From Methylophilaceae bacterium (GTDB lineage Bacteria; Pseudomonadota; Gammaproteobacteria; Burkholderiales; Methylophilaceae), in the NCBI GenBank assembly GCA_010031285.1, contig RHAY01000009.1:1-13504 (forward strand): a stretch of DNA of 13,504 nt, in the 5' to 3' direction. The notes beneath the pieces are model-generated. The model worked only from the letters and a program-made list of their open reading frames with translations. It made no database searches and was not told the origin of the DNA. This document shows positions 5,825 to 13,287 of this stretch, piece after piece. Position numbers and translations under genes: made by a program. The number at the start of each line of letters is the position of its first letter. Positions within the stretch are counted from its first letter, which is position 1.

Positions 5825-6841
5825 TTAGTTTTTGCTTTGATCTACAAGTTTATTTTTCGCAATCCAAGGCATCATTGATCTAAGTTGTGAGCCAATTTTT
5901 TCAATAGGATGTTCAGCATTAAGTCTTCTTCTTGCCGTCATTTCTGGATAGTTTGTTTTTCCTTCAAGAATAAAACGCTTTGCATATTCACCATTTTGAA
6001 TATTTTTTAAAGCTTCTTTCATTGCTAATTTGGCTTCATTACCAATCACTCTTGGACCAGTTACGTATTCACCATACTCAGCATTGTTTGAGATAGAATA
6101 ATTCATGTTAGCAATTCCACCTTCATACATTAAATCTACAATAAGTTTAAGTTCATGCAAACATTCGAAATATGCCATCTCTGGTGCATAACCTGCTTCA
6201 GTTAAGGTTTCAAAGCCTGCTTTAACAAGCTCAACTGCACCGCCGCATAAAACAGCTTGTTCACCAAATAAGTCAGTTTCAGTTTCTTCACGAAAATCAG
6301 TTTCAATTACACCACCTTTGGTGCCGCCATTTGCTGCAGCGTATGAAAGCGCAATATCTTTAGCTTTACCAGATTTATTTTGATAAATTGCTATTAATGT
6401 AGGAACGCCACCGCCTTTGAGATACTCTGAACGAACTGTATGACCTGGGCCTTTAGGGGCAATCATGATGACATCAAGATCATCTCTTGGAATAATTTGG
6501 TTGTAGTGGATATTAAATCCGTGTGCGAAGGCCAGTACTGCATTTTTTTTCAAAAATGGTGCAACTTCTTGATGAAAAATTTGAGGCATTGTTTCATCAG
6601 GGATCAAAAGCATAACGACATCGGCAGTTTTGACAGCCTCATTAATTTCTAAAACATTATGTCCAGCACTTTTGGCTTTTTCCCAAGAGGCACCACCTTT
6701 TCTAAGAGCAACAGTGACGTTGACGCCTGATTCTTTGAGATTGGCTGCGTGAGCGTGACCCTGAGAGCCATAACCAACAATCGCAACATTCAATTTTTTT
6801 ATTAAATTTAAATCAGCATCTTTGTCGTAGTAAACCTTCAT
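5825..6841 (-). CDS. ilvC: Ketol-acid reductoisomerase (NADP+)
   Basis: IlvC converts 2-acetolactate or 2-aceto-2-hydroxybutyrate to the dihydroxy acids of valine/leucine and isoleucine synthesis, using NADPH and Mg2+. At 338 aa it is the short class I form. The N-terminal Rossmann domain has VGYGSQGHAHAANLKESG at 22-39 and the phosphate-binding VALRKGGASWEKA at 44-56. AFAHGFNIH contains His107. The C-terminal knotted domain has GGVIETDFREETETDLFGEQ with metal ligands Asp190 and Glu194, and ECLHELKLI with Glu226 and Glu230. AAAGG-type ribosome site AAAGG lies at 6851-6847, before the ATG. It sits 20 bp behind ilvH in the ilvB-ilvH-ilvC-psd operon. Confidence 0.98.
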   Translation of the reverse strand: MKVYYDKDADLNLIKKLNVAIVGYGSQGHAHAANLKESGVNVTVALRKGGASWEKAKSAGHNVLEINEAVKTADVVMLLIPDETMPQIFHQEVAPFLKKNAVLAFAHGFNIHYNQIIPRDDLDVIMIAPKGPGHTVRSEYLKGGGVPTLIAIYQNKSGKAKDIALSYAAANGGTKGGVIETDFREETETDLFGEQAVLCGGAVELVKAGFETLTEAGYAPEMAYFECLHELKLIVDLMYEGGIANMNYSISNNAEYGEYVTGPRVIGNEAKLAMKEALKNIQNGEYAKRFILEGKTNYPEMTARRRLNAEHPIEKIGSQLRSMMPWIAKNKLVDQSKN

Positions 6842-6861
6842 AATAACCTTTCAGTTTTAAT

Positions 6862-7353
6862 TTATACCTTTAAAATTCTATCACCGCGTCCAATACCTGA
6901 CGCACCAGTTCTTACTGTCTCCAGAATAGCCGCTTTATCAATACTTTCAATATAAGCGTCTAATTTGCTGGATGACCCAGTTATCTCAATAGTAAAAGAG
7001 CTATCAGAAACATCGATAATTCGGCCCCTGAAAATATCACACATTCTTTTCATCTCATCTCGATATTGGGCATTTGCTTTTACTTTAACGATCATTAATT
7101 CTCGCTCAATAAATCGACCATCGTTAAGATCCAATACTTTTACAACATCAATTAATTTATTTAGTTGCTTAATGATCTGTTCAATAATTTCATCTGAACC
7201 TGAAGTTACAATCGTCATTCTTGATAGCGTTGCGTCTTCAGTAGGCGCCACAGTCAAAGATTCAATATTGTAGCCTCTCGCAGAGAATAGACCCGACACT
7301 CTTGATAAAGCACCAGATTCATTTTCCATTAAAAGAGAAATAATATGCCTCAT
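6862..7353 (-). CDS. ilvH: Acetolactate synthase small (regulatory) subunit
   Basis: This is the regulatory subunit of acetohydroxyacid synthase: it activates the large subunit and mediates valine feedback inhibition. The protein is 163 aa, the normal length. The N-terminal ACT domain reads MRHIISLLMENESGALSRVSGLFSARGYNIESL (first 20 shown as MRHIISLLMENESGALSRVS). It keeps Asn11 and Gly14, the positions known in E. coli IlvH to affect valine sensitivity, so valine control is probably intact. The C-terminal domain has RELMIVKVKA near 88-97 and ends TGASGIGRGDRILKV. Its ATG follows the ilvB TAA with no gap (TAAATG). GAGGA at 7365-7361, inside ilvB, is the ribosome site. Confidence 0.97.
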   Translation of the reverse strand: MRHIISLLMENESGALSRVSGLFSARGYNIESLTVAPTEDATLSRMTIVTSGSDEIIEQIIKQLNKLIDVVKVLDLNDGRFIERELMIVKVKANAQYRDEMKRMCDIFRGRIIDVSDSSFTIEITGSSSKLDAYIESIDKAAILETVRTGASGIGRGDRILKV

Positions 7354-9072
7354 TTATAAATCCTCAGCTGTAATCATTTCTGATAAACCTTTTCCATTAG
7401 GAACCATCGGGAAAACATTTTCTTTTTGATCTGTAATAAAGTCCATAAAGACCAAGCGCTCTTTAAGTTTGTTACTAAATGCTTCTTTGAGCGCGGGTTC
7501 AACATCGCTAGGTTTTTCTATCTTCATTCCCACGTGACCATAAGACTCAGCGAGCTTCACAAAATCAGGCAACGCCTCCATATAGGATTCTGCATAACGA
7601 TTTCCATAAAAGAATTCTTGCCATTGTCGTACCATTCCCATATAACGATTATTAAGATTGATAATCTTAATAGGCAAATGGAATTGTTTACATGTTGATA
7701 ATTCTTGAATACACATTTGTATGGAAGCCTCGCCTGTAACACAAGCAACTTTTGCATCCGGGAAGGCGAGTTGAGCACCCATTGCGTAAGGTAAACCAAC
7801 ACCCATAGTTCCAAGTCCGCCAGAATTGATCCACCGTCTAGGCTTTTCAAATGGGTAATATTGTGCTGCCCACATCTGGTGTTGACCTACATCGGAAGTG
7901 ATAAAGGCATCACCTTTCGTGACTTTGTGTAATGTTTGAATAACAAATTGAGGTTTGATAAGTTTTTTGTCATTTTTAAAACTTAAACAATTCATTGATC
8001 TCCATTGGTCTATGTCTTTAAACCAATGCTTAAGAGATGGGTTTTGTTTAGTTTTTTCTTTAGTTAAGAGATCATTAAGTTCAGTAAGCACTGAAATAAC
8101 ATCACCTACAATAGGTATATCAATCTTCACTCTTTTAGAGATAGATGATGGATCAATATCAATATGAATGATTGTTTTTGGTTTTGATAAAAAGTGTTCT
8201 GGATTGCCAATTACTCTATCGTCAAAGCGAGCGCCAACAGCTAACAATACATCACATTCTTGCATGGCCATATTAGCTTCATAAGTTCCATGCATACCCA
8301 GCATACCGAGGAATTGTTTATCGCTTGCTGGAAAACCACCTAAGCCCATAAGTGTACTTGTGATGGGGGATCCAATAGCGCGAACAAATTTGGTTAATTG
8401 TGAAGCAGCGTCTCCTAAGACAACGCCACCACCTGAATAGATCATCGGTCTTTTAGCATTCAAAAGAAGTGATAGTGCTTTCTTAATTTGACCGCTATGA
8501 CCCTTAATAATAGGGTTATAGGACCTCAAATGTACTGATTTTGGATAGTTAAATTCGTACTTTTCGGCAGTAATATCTTTTGGTATATCAACCAGAACAG
8601 GACCAGGTCTACCGCTTGACGCAACATAAAATGCTTTTTTAATAGTTGATGCAATGTCTTTAATATCTTTAACTAAGAAATTATGTTTTACACAAGGGCG
8701 GGTAATCCCAACTGTGTCACATTCTTGGAAGGCGTCTTGACCTATCGCATAAGTGGGTACTTGACCACTTATGATTACCATCGGGATCGAATCCATGTAG
8801 GCTGTGGCAATGCCAGTTACTGCATTCGTAGCCCCCGGACCTGAAGTTACAAGAGCAACCCCAACTTTTCCAGTGGATCGAGAGTATGCGTCAGCTGCAT
8901 GAATCGCAGCTTGCTCATGACGAACCAAGACATGCTTAAATTTATTTTGCTGAAAAACAGCATCATAAATATTAAGGACGGCGCCACCAGGATAACCAAA
9001 AACGAATTTGACTTTTTCCTCATGAAGGCAACGAATAACAATTTCTGCGCCAGAAATATGGTTTGAGCTCAT
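7354..9072 (-). CDS. ilvB: Acetolactate synthase large (catalytic) subunit
   Basis: This ThDP- and FAD-dependent enzyme condenses two pyruvates, or pyruvate and 2-oxobutyrate, in the first common step of branched-chain amino acid synthesis. At 572 aa it is full length. The N-terminal Pyr domain has FVFGYPGGAVLNIYD at 23-37 and the catalytic Glu53 in LVRHEQAAIHAADAYSR. The central domain has SGGGVVLGDA and GARFDDRVIGN (FAD region). The PP domain has GGLGTMGVGLPYAMGA and the ThDP/Mg motif at 447-475. That motif reads GEAS...NLNN where GDGS/GEGS is usual, so the third glycine is alanine. The downstream RYMGMVRQWQEFFYGNRY block is normal. It heads the ilvB-ilvH-ilvC-psd operon and has only a weak AAGAAA ribosome site. 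Confidence 0.97.
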   Translation of the reverse strand: MSSNHISGAEIVIRCLHEEKVKFVFGYPGGAVLNIYDAVFQQNKFKHVLVRHEQAAIHAADAYSRSTGKVGVALVTSGPGATNAVTGIATAYMDSIPMVIISGQVPTYAIGQDAFQECDTVGITRPCVKHNFLVKDIKDIASTIKKAFYVASSGRPGPVLVDIPKDITAEKYEFNYPKSVHLRSYNPIIKGHSGQIKKALSLLLNAKRPMIYSGGGVVLGDAASQLTKFVRAIGSPITSTLMGLGGFPASDKQFLGMLGMHGTYEANMAMQECDVLLAVGARFDDRVIGNPEHFLSKPKTIIHIDIDPSSISKRVKIDIPIVGDVISVLTELNDLLTKEKTKQNPSLKHWFKDIDQWRSMNCLSFKNDKKLIKPQFVIQTLHKVTKGDAFITSDVGQHQMWAAQYYPFEKPRRWINSGGLGTMGVGLPYAMGAQLAFPDAKVACVTGEASIQMCIQELSTCKQFHLPIKIINLNNRYMGMVRQWQEFFYGNRYAESYMEALPDFVKLAESYGHVGMKIEKPSDVEPALKEAFSNKLKERLVFMDFITDQKENVFPMVPNGKGLSEMITAEDL

Positions 9073-9145
9073 AGATTTCTTGATTGTAATTAATGAGATA
9101 GCTATAAACCCTCAACCTTAACGCTTTAAGCGTGTTTGGTCAAGT
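9073..9145 (-). promoter_or_regulatory. ilvB upstream region with a candidate promoter
   Basis: This is a 73-bp gap between the nadC stop and the ilvB start. The best minus-strand pair is TTAAAG (9129-9124) and TATAGC (9106-9101) with a 17-bp spacer, 3/6 and 4/6 matches respectively. A better -35, TTGACC (9143-9138), has only a poor TAAGGT at 17 bp. The -35 area lies in the palindrome ACGCTT-T-AAGCGT (9121-9133), a possible operator. The gap is too short for a classical leader-peptide attenuator. No T-run follows the palindrome, so it is not a good nadC terminator. Confidence 0.35.
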
Positions 9146-10012
9146 TTAGAGACTTTTAAAAGTCTCAATTTTCATAGACAAATCAATTGCTTTGATATTT
9201 TTTGTGAGTGAGCCGATAGAAATTCTATTTACACCAGTAAGCGCAATTTTTTTGATATTTTTAATTGTAATGTTTCCTGATGCCTCAAGAACGGCTCTTT
9301 TTTTATTAAGAAGGACAGCTTTTTTAAGACCTTTGATACTAAAGTTATCTAGTAGTATATTTTTAAAGCCTATTTTTATAGCTTTTTCAAGCTGATCAAG
9401 ATTTTCAACTTCAATTTGTACGTTTTTATTTTTTGCGTATTTCAAGGCAAGCGATATTAAATCCTCCATGGTTTTTGAAGATTTAATATGGTTTTCTTTT
9501 ATAAGAATTTGATCAAAGAGTCCAAGGCGTTGATTATTGCCACCCCCCATAGTGACAGCATATTTTTGTGCAATTCTTAACCCTGGGATTGTTTTGCGTG
9601 TATCAAATATTTCTGCATGGGTATTTGCAATGGCTTCGACATATTGATGTGTGGTCGTTGATGTTGCAGATAATGTTTGTAGAAAATTAAGTGCAACCCT
9701 CTCGCCGGTGAGAATAGGTCTTGTTTTGCCAGAAATCTCACAAAGCCTTTGATTTTTTTTTACAATCTCGCCTTCTTTAATAAACCACTTTATTTTGATC
9801 TTTGGGTCTAGCATCAAGAAAGTGGCATTAAACCAAGGAATACCAGAAATTAAAGCTGATTCTTTGGATGTAACATATGCTTTTGCAGAAGATTTTGATT
9901 CAATGAGTTGAGCAGATAAATCGATCTTACCCATATCTTCTTGAAGTGCCATTTTGATATTTTTTTGAATGGCTTCATTTAAAATTTTTCTATTTATTTT
10001 TGATCTTTGCAT
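9146..10012 (-). CDS. nadC: Nicotinate-nucleotide pyrophosphorylase (carboxylating)
   Basis: NadC (quinolinate phosphoribosyltransferase) makes nicotinate mononucleotide from quinolinate and PRPP in de novo NAD synthesis. The protein is 288 aa from the ATG at 10012 (family usually about 275-300). The frame can be read upstream to a TTG at 10030. That start is disfavoured: it lies directly beside a TATAAT, so it would precede the likely transcription start. Visible blocks are ALQEDMGKIDLSAQLI, ERVALNFLQTLSATST at 104-119, the DTRKTIPGLR signature at 137-146, GGGNNQRLGLFDQILIKENHI from 156, EVENLDQLEKAI, LLDNFS, LEASGNITIKNI and TGVNRISIGSLT. The usual His of GGGxNHR is Gln161. No strong ribosome site is seen. 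It is monocistronic or reads on into ilvB. Confidence 0.94.
   Translation of the reverse strand: MQRSKINRKILNEAIQKNIKMALQEDMGKIDLSAQLIESKSSAKAYVTSKESALISGIPWFNATFLMLDPKIKIKWFIKEGEIVKKNQRLCEISGKTRPILTGERVALNFLQTLSATSTTTHQYVEAIANTHAEIFDTRKTIPGLRIAQKYAVTMGGGNNQRLGLFDQILIKENHIKSSKTMEDLISLALKYAKNKNVQIEVENLDQLEKAIKIGFKNILLDNFSIKGLKKAVLLNKKRAVLEASGNITIKNIKKIALTGVNRISIGSLTKNIKAIDLSMKIETFKSL
9149..9166. repeat. Perfect 18-bp palindrome at the 3' end of nadC
   Basis: GAGACTTTTAAAAGTCTC is a perfect palindrome encoding the last six residues (ETFKSL) of NadC immediately before its TAA. In RNA it can form a 7-bp stem with a UUAA loop. No U-run follows, so it is not a standard terminator. It could be an mRNA 3'-end stabiliser or a protein-binding site, or chance. 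Confidence 0.6.
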
Positions 10013-10030
10013 AATGTACAAGCTTATCAA

Positions 10031-10038
10031 ATTATAAT
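10031..10038. promoter_or_regulatory. Shared self-complementary -10 box between nadC and the GST gene
   Basis: ATTATAAT is its own reverse complement and gives a perfect TATAAT on both strands: plus 10033-10038 and minus 10036-10031. It sits 19 bp upstream of the nadC ATG and about 30 bp upstream of the GST ATG, the right distances for short leaders on both sides. The -35 elements are weak on both strands (CAATTT at 17 bp for nadC; CATAAT at 17 bp for GST). Confidence 0.55.
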
Positions 10039-10067
10039 AAATTTAGTTTTTTTAAATTGAGGAATAC

Positions 10068-10679
10068 ATGAAGCTTTTTTATTCAAACAATAGCCCATAC
10101 GCTAGAAAGATTAGAATTCTTATTGATGAAAAAAAAGCATCAGTCACTTTGGAAAAAGTTGTGCTTGCTGACAAAAATTGCAGTATTCATGAATATAACC
10201 CTTTGGCTAAAGTACCTACATTAATTACAAACGATATATCTATTTTTGATTCGCCGGTGATAGCTGAATATGTAGACCACAAGAGCGGCCTTCCTTATTT
10301 AATATCTAATGATTTTGATAAAAAAATTTTAGTCAAGAGATGGGAAGCTATAGCGGATGGATTATGTGATGCTGCAGTAGCGATTATGTTAGAAAAACGT
10401 AAACCTCTTTCACAGCAAAATACTGATCTTTTTGAAAAGCAAATGAGAAAAATAAGATTAAGTCTAGAGTGGCTGAATCGTGAAATGGAAGGTAAAGAAT
10501 ATTATCTAGAAAATAAATTTTCGTACGCTGATATTGCGGCTGGATGTGCTTTGGGATACGTTAAATTGAGATACCCTGAAATTGATTTTGAGAAGGAATA
10601 TCTAAATTTATATCGTTTATATAAATTACTTATGCAAAGACCATCTTTTCAGACAACGGCGCCTGAGCCTTATCTATAG
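10068..10679 (+). CDS. Glutathione S-transferase family protein (YibF-like)
   Basis: This 203-aa cytosolic GST-fold protein most resembles the E. coli YibF group. The N-terminal thioredoxin-like domain has MKLFYSNNSPYARKIRIL with Ser9-Pro10 at the catalytic position, NPLAKVPTLI with cis-Pro50, and IFDSPVIAEYVD at 59-70 for glutathione binding. The helical C-terminal domain has RWEAIADGLCDAAVAIMLEK (20 residues), KIRLSLEWLNREM, YADIAAGCALGYVKLRYP and ends RPSFQTTAPEPYL. The substrate is unknown; members act in detoxification or have chaperone-like roles. GAGGA at 10059-10063 is a good ribosome site. Its last 50 bp overlap the 3' end of mnmA on the opposite strand, and no terminator is seen. 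Confidence 0.88.
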   Translation: MKLFYSNNSPYARKIRILIDEKKASVTLEKVVLADKNCSIHEYNPLAKVPTLITNDISIFDSPVIAEYVDHKSGLPYLISNDFDKKILVKRWEAIADGLCDAAVAIMLEKRKPLSQQNTDLFEKQMRKIRLSLEWLNREMEGKEYYLENKFSYADIAAGCALGYVKLRYPEIDFEKEYLNLYRLYKLLMQRPSFQTTAPEPYL

Positions 10680-11757
10680 CACTTTCAATAATAGCCCCAC
10701 CTAAGCAAACATTGCTTTCATAGACTACAACTGATTGCCCAGGAGTAATGGCCCATTGTTTTTGCCCAAAGAATAACTCTATAGAGTGATCATTTATTGT
10801 ATCGATTTCACAAGGCGCGTCGGGTTGGCGGTATCTTGTCTTAGCACCGTAAACCCAATGTTTTTTTGGCAGGGTTCCATGTATCCAATGTGTTTTTTTT
10901 GCAGCTAATCCATCTTTAAATAACAGGGGATTCCCATGACCTTGCGCAACTATAAGCGTATTTTCTTGGATATTTTTTTCGGCAACAAACCAAGGCTCCC
11001 CATTACTTGTTTTAGAGCCGCCAATACCTAATCCTTGTCTTTGGCCAAGAGTGTAAAACACAAGACCTATGTGTTCCCCAACTATTTTTCCATGTTCATC
11101 CTTGATGGGACCTGGTGAATTTTCTATATATTTATTTAAAAATTCAGTAAAAGGTCTTTCACCAATAAAACAAATGCCCGTTGAGTCCTTTTTGTCACTA
11201 TTATGAAGACCTTCTTTTTTGGCGATTTCTCTTACATCTTTTTTAAGAAAGGTGCCTAGTGGAAAAATAGATTTTGAGAGTTGGTGTTGGTTAAGTCGAT
11301 ATAAAAAATAACTTTGATCTTTAGTTGAGTCATCGGCTTTAAGAAGACTATATAAGCCATCAGACTCTTTAATTTGTGCATAATGACCGGTCGCAATTTT
11401 ATCGGCACCCATTGAAATTGCATGATTTAAAAATGCATTAAATTTAATTTCAGAATTACATAATATATCTGGATTAGGTGTTCTTCCGCTTTTAATCTCA
11501 TTTATAAATTCAGAAAAAACTTTTTCTTTATATTCTTTGCTGAAATTTACCACCTCAATATCAATACCGATTTTATCAGCAACAGATACTGCGTCCAGAA
11601 GATCTTGTTTGCTAGAGCAATATTCGTCATCATCGTCATCTTCCCAGTTCTTCATGAAAAGGCCTATGACCTTATACCCTTGATTCTTTAAAAGCAAAGC
11701 AGTTACAGAAGAATCAACGCCGCCAGATAAACCTACAATGACTGTCCTATTTTTCAT
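10630..11757 (-). CDS. mnmA: tRNA-specific 2-thiouridylase
   Basis: MnmA activates U34 of tRNA(Lys/Glu/Gln) with ATP and inserts sulfur to give 2-thiouridine, taking sulfur from a relay or directly from a desulfurase. The protein is 375 aa (family about 360-375). The PP-loop SGGVDSSV is at 11-18, then GLFMKNWEDDDDDEYCS at 32-48. NPDILCNSEIKFNAFL carries Asp97 and catalytic Cys100, and DSTGICFIGERPF carries the second catalytic Cys196. TGHYAQI and GQRQGLGIGG are also present. CLGGAIIES is normally near the C-terminus; about 16 further residues (AIDKAQAPLSEKMVFA) are encoded antisense to the end of the GST gene. The start follows the proC stop by 4 bp with no clear Shine-Dalgarno. Confidence 0.96.
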   Translation of the reverse strand: MKNRTVIVGLSGGVDSSVTALLLKNQGYKVIGLFMKNWEDDDDDEYCSSKQDLLDAVSVADKIGIDIEVVNFSKEYKEKVFSEFINEIKSGRTPNPDILCNSEIKFNAFLNHAISMGADKIATGHYAQIKESDGLYSLLKADDSTKDQSYFLYRLNQHQLSKSIFPLGTFLKKDVREIAKKEGLHNSDKKDSTGICFIGERPFTEFLNKYIENSPGPIKDEHGKIVGEHIGLVFYTLGQRQGLGIGGSKTSNGEPWFVAEKNIQENTLIVAQGHGNPLLFKDGLAAKKTHWIHGTLPKKHWVYGAKTRYRQPDAPCEIDTINDHSIELFFGQKQWAITPGQSVVVYESNVCLGGAIIESAIDKAQAPLSEKMVFA

Positions 11758-11761
11758 TTAA

Positions 11762-12565
11762 TTAATTGTATTCTGAGCCAAGTTTTTTTGATCTTTCATA
11801 AGCAGCCCGTGTTGCTTTTAAAAGTGCTTCATTTAATTTATTTGACTCAAGTTGTTTTAATCCTTCTTCTGTGGTGCCGCCTTTTGAAGCTACCGATAAA
11901 ATCAAATTTTGAAGATTATTTAGCTGGTCTTTAGCCAAATGAGATGAGCCAAGCATTGTTTTGCTACATAATTTTTCAGCCTCATTTCTTGATAGGCCTA
12001 ATTCGATAGCTGCTTCAATAAATGCATTAAGGAAATAAAAAACATAAGCAGGACCGCTTCCTGAAATAGCTGTGACCATATCCATTTTAGATTCATTATC
12101 TAGCCATATAAAATCCCCAGTAGCACATACAATTTCCTCTATAACCTTTTTATTTTTTTGATCTAAAGCTTCTTTAGTAAAAAGAGCTGTAATTCCTAGT
12201 TGGATTTGAGCACACATATTAGGCATAGAACGAACAATACGTTTATATCCATTCGTCCATTTTTCTATAGATTTTATTTGAATACCCGCAGCTATGGATA
12301 AAATAATTTGTTTTGAAATTTCATGAGATATTGATTTGAGCAGAGATTCTGTTTGCTGAGGTTTAACAGCAAGCACAATAACTTCATCTTCATCTATTTT
12401 TTTAAATTGTGCTTCTGATGAAATATTAAATTTGGTTTTAAGATCCAGTCTCTTGTTGCTATCAGATTCAATCACTCGAATAAGTGCAGGGGGGTACTTT
12501 TTATTTAATAGGCCACTAATCATAGCAGTTGCCATATTTCCACCACCTAAAAAGCAAATATTCAA
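11762..12565 (-). CDS. proC: Pyrroline-5-carboxylate reductase
   Basis: ProC reduces 1-pyrroline-5-carboxylate to proline with NAD(P)H, the last step of proline synthesis. The protein is 267 aa, the usual length. The N-terminal Rossmann domain shows NICFLGGGNMATAMISGLL from residue 2 and VIVLAVKPQQ at 63-71. VRSMPNMCAQIQLGITALF follows near 111-129. The dimerisation/active-site region has AISGSGPAYVFYFLNAFIEA from 167 and SVASKGGTTEEGLKQLE at 224-240. The start is TTG at 12565-12563, in a 4-bp TTGA overlap with the yggS stop, and is fixed by a strong Shine-Dalgarno. The yggS-proC pair is a widely conserved neighbourhood. Confidence 0.96.
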   Translation of the reverse strand: MNICFLGGGNMATAMISGLLNKKYPPALIRVIESDSNKRLDLKTKFNISSEAQFKKIDEDEVIVLAVKPQQTESLLKSISHEISKQIILSIAAGIQIKSIEKWTNGYKRIVRSMPNMCAQIQLGITALFTKEALDQKNKKVIEEIVCATGDFIWLDNESKMDMVTAISGSGPAYVFYFLNAFIEAAIELGLSRNEAEKLCSKTMLGSSHLAKDQLNNLQNLILSVASKGGTTEEGLKQLESNKLNEALLKATRAAYERSKKLGSEYN

Positions 12566-13278
12566 TTATTGTCCCCTTGAGTTTTTATGATTCGCGCCCC
12601 AAAAATAGCGGTTCCAATTCTAACAAGATTTGAACCATATTCAATTGCTAGCTTAAAGTCATTCGACATTCCCATGGATAAGGTATCAACGCTATCAAAT
12701 TCATTTTTGAGCTCGCTATAAAGTAAATGCATCGCCTTAAATTCATTAACAACTTCTTTTATATCCTTTGTGTTAGAGGGTATAGACATAATACCCCTTA
12801 GTTTAAGCTTAGGAAGTTCTTTGAGCGTTTGAATGAGCTCTATTAGTTGTATTTTTGCATCTTTAATTGGAATACCGCTTTTAGTCTCTTCCCCGCTCGA
12901 ATTAATTTGGATGCAAATATTTAAAGGTGAGGTATTTAAGGGTCTATTATCATTAAGTAATTTCATAACTTTTATTCTCTCAACGCTATGTACCCAATTA
13001 AAATTTTCTGCAATAAGTTTGCATTTATTACTTTGAATGGGGCCCAAAAAATGCCATTGAATAGGAAATTTTTCTAACTGCTTTTTTTTGTCGAGTGCTT
13101 CTTGAAGATAATTTTCCCCAAAATTTAAAATGCCAGTATTAAAGGCCTCAATTATTTTATTAAAGTTTTGACCTTTACTCACAGCTACTAGAGTAATTTT
13201 TTCATGAGAGCCATTAATGGCAGAAGCTTCTTGAATATCGTCAAGAATTTGAGAGATATTTTGGGAGATTGTAGACAT
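12562..13278 (-). CDS. yggS: Pyridoxal phosphate homeostasis protein (YggS/PLPBP family)
   Basis: This is a 238-aa single-domain TIM-barrel PLP carrier, related to the N-terminal domain of alanine racemase but without racemase activity; it buffers PLP and affects amino acid homeostasis. VAVSKGQN carries the PLP lysine, Lys35. Other family blocks are NFGENYLQEALDKK, QWHFLGPIQSNKCKLI, WVHSVERIK, ICIQINSSGEETKSG, LRGIMSIP, the LSMGMSNDFKLAIEYGS phosphate-binding region, and VRIGTAIFGAR near the end. It leads the yggS-proC-mnmA operon. Its ATG lies 9 nt after the U-tract of a terminator, and no Shine-Dalgarno is seen. Confidence 0.95.
   Translation of the reverse strand: MSTISQNISQILDDIQEASAINGSHEKITLVAVSKGQNFNKIIEAFNTGILNFGENYLQEALDKKKQLEKFPIQWHFLGPIQSNKCKLIAENFNWVHSVERIKVMKLLNDNRPLNTSPLNICIQINSSGEETKSGIPIKDAKIQLIELIQTLKELPKLKLRGIMSIPSNTKDIKEVVNEFKAMHLLYSELKNEFDSVDTLSMGMSNDFKLAIEYGSNLVRIGTAIFGARIIKTQGDNN
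12563..12578 (-). promoter_or_regulatory. Strong ribosome-binding site setting the proC TTG start
   Basis: AAGGGGA (12578-12572) lies 7 nt before TTG (12565-12563), inside the end of yggS. The first downstream ATG is codon 11, in the middle of the Rossmann motif GGGNMATA, which would remove the first strand of the fold. The TTG is therefore the real start. Confidence 0.8.
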
Positions 13279-13287
13279 TAGTTAAAT

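Noticed and set aside
7557..7850. Minus-strand open frame of 97 codons in another frame inside ilvB
   Set aside because: ilvB is intact across this stretch; the alternative translation resembles no family and has no start context, so it is not evidence for a frameshift.
9121..9133. Palindrome ACGCTT-T-AAGCGT as a nadC terminator
   Set aside because: No T-run follows it on the minus strand; it is better kept as a possible operator in the ilvB promoter region.
9073..9145. ilv leader peptide or T-box/attenuator upstream of ilvB
   Set aside because: The gap is only 73 bp, with no run of branched-chain codons in a short frame and no alternative terminator.
10013..10030. TTG start for nadC at 10030, adding six residues
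   Set aside because: It lies directly beside the only good -10 box, so it would be upstream of the likely transcription start; no ribosome site precedes it, and ATG at 10012 gives a normal family length.
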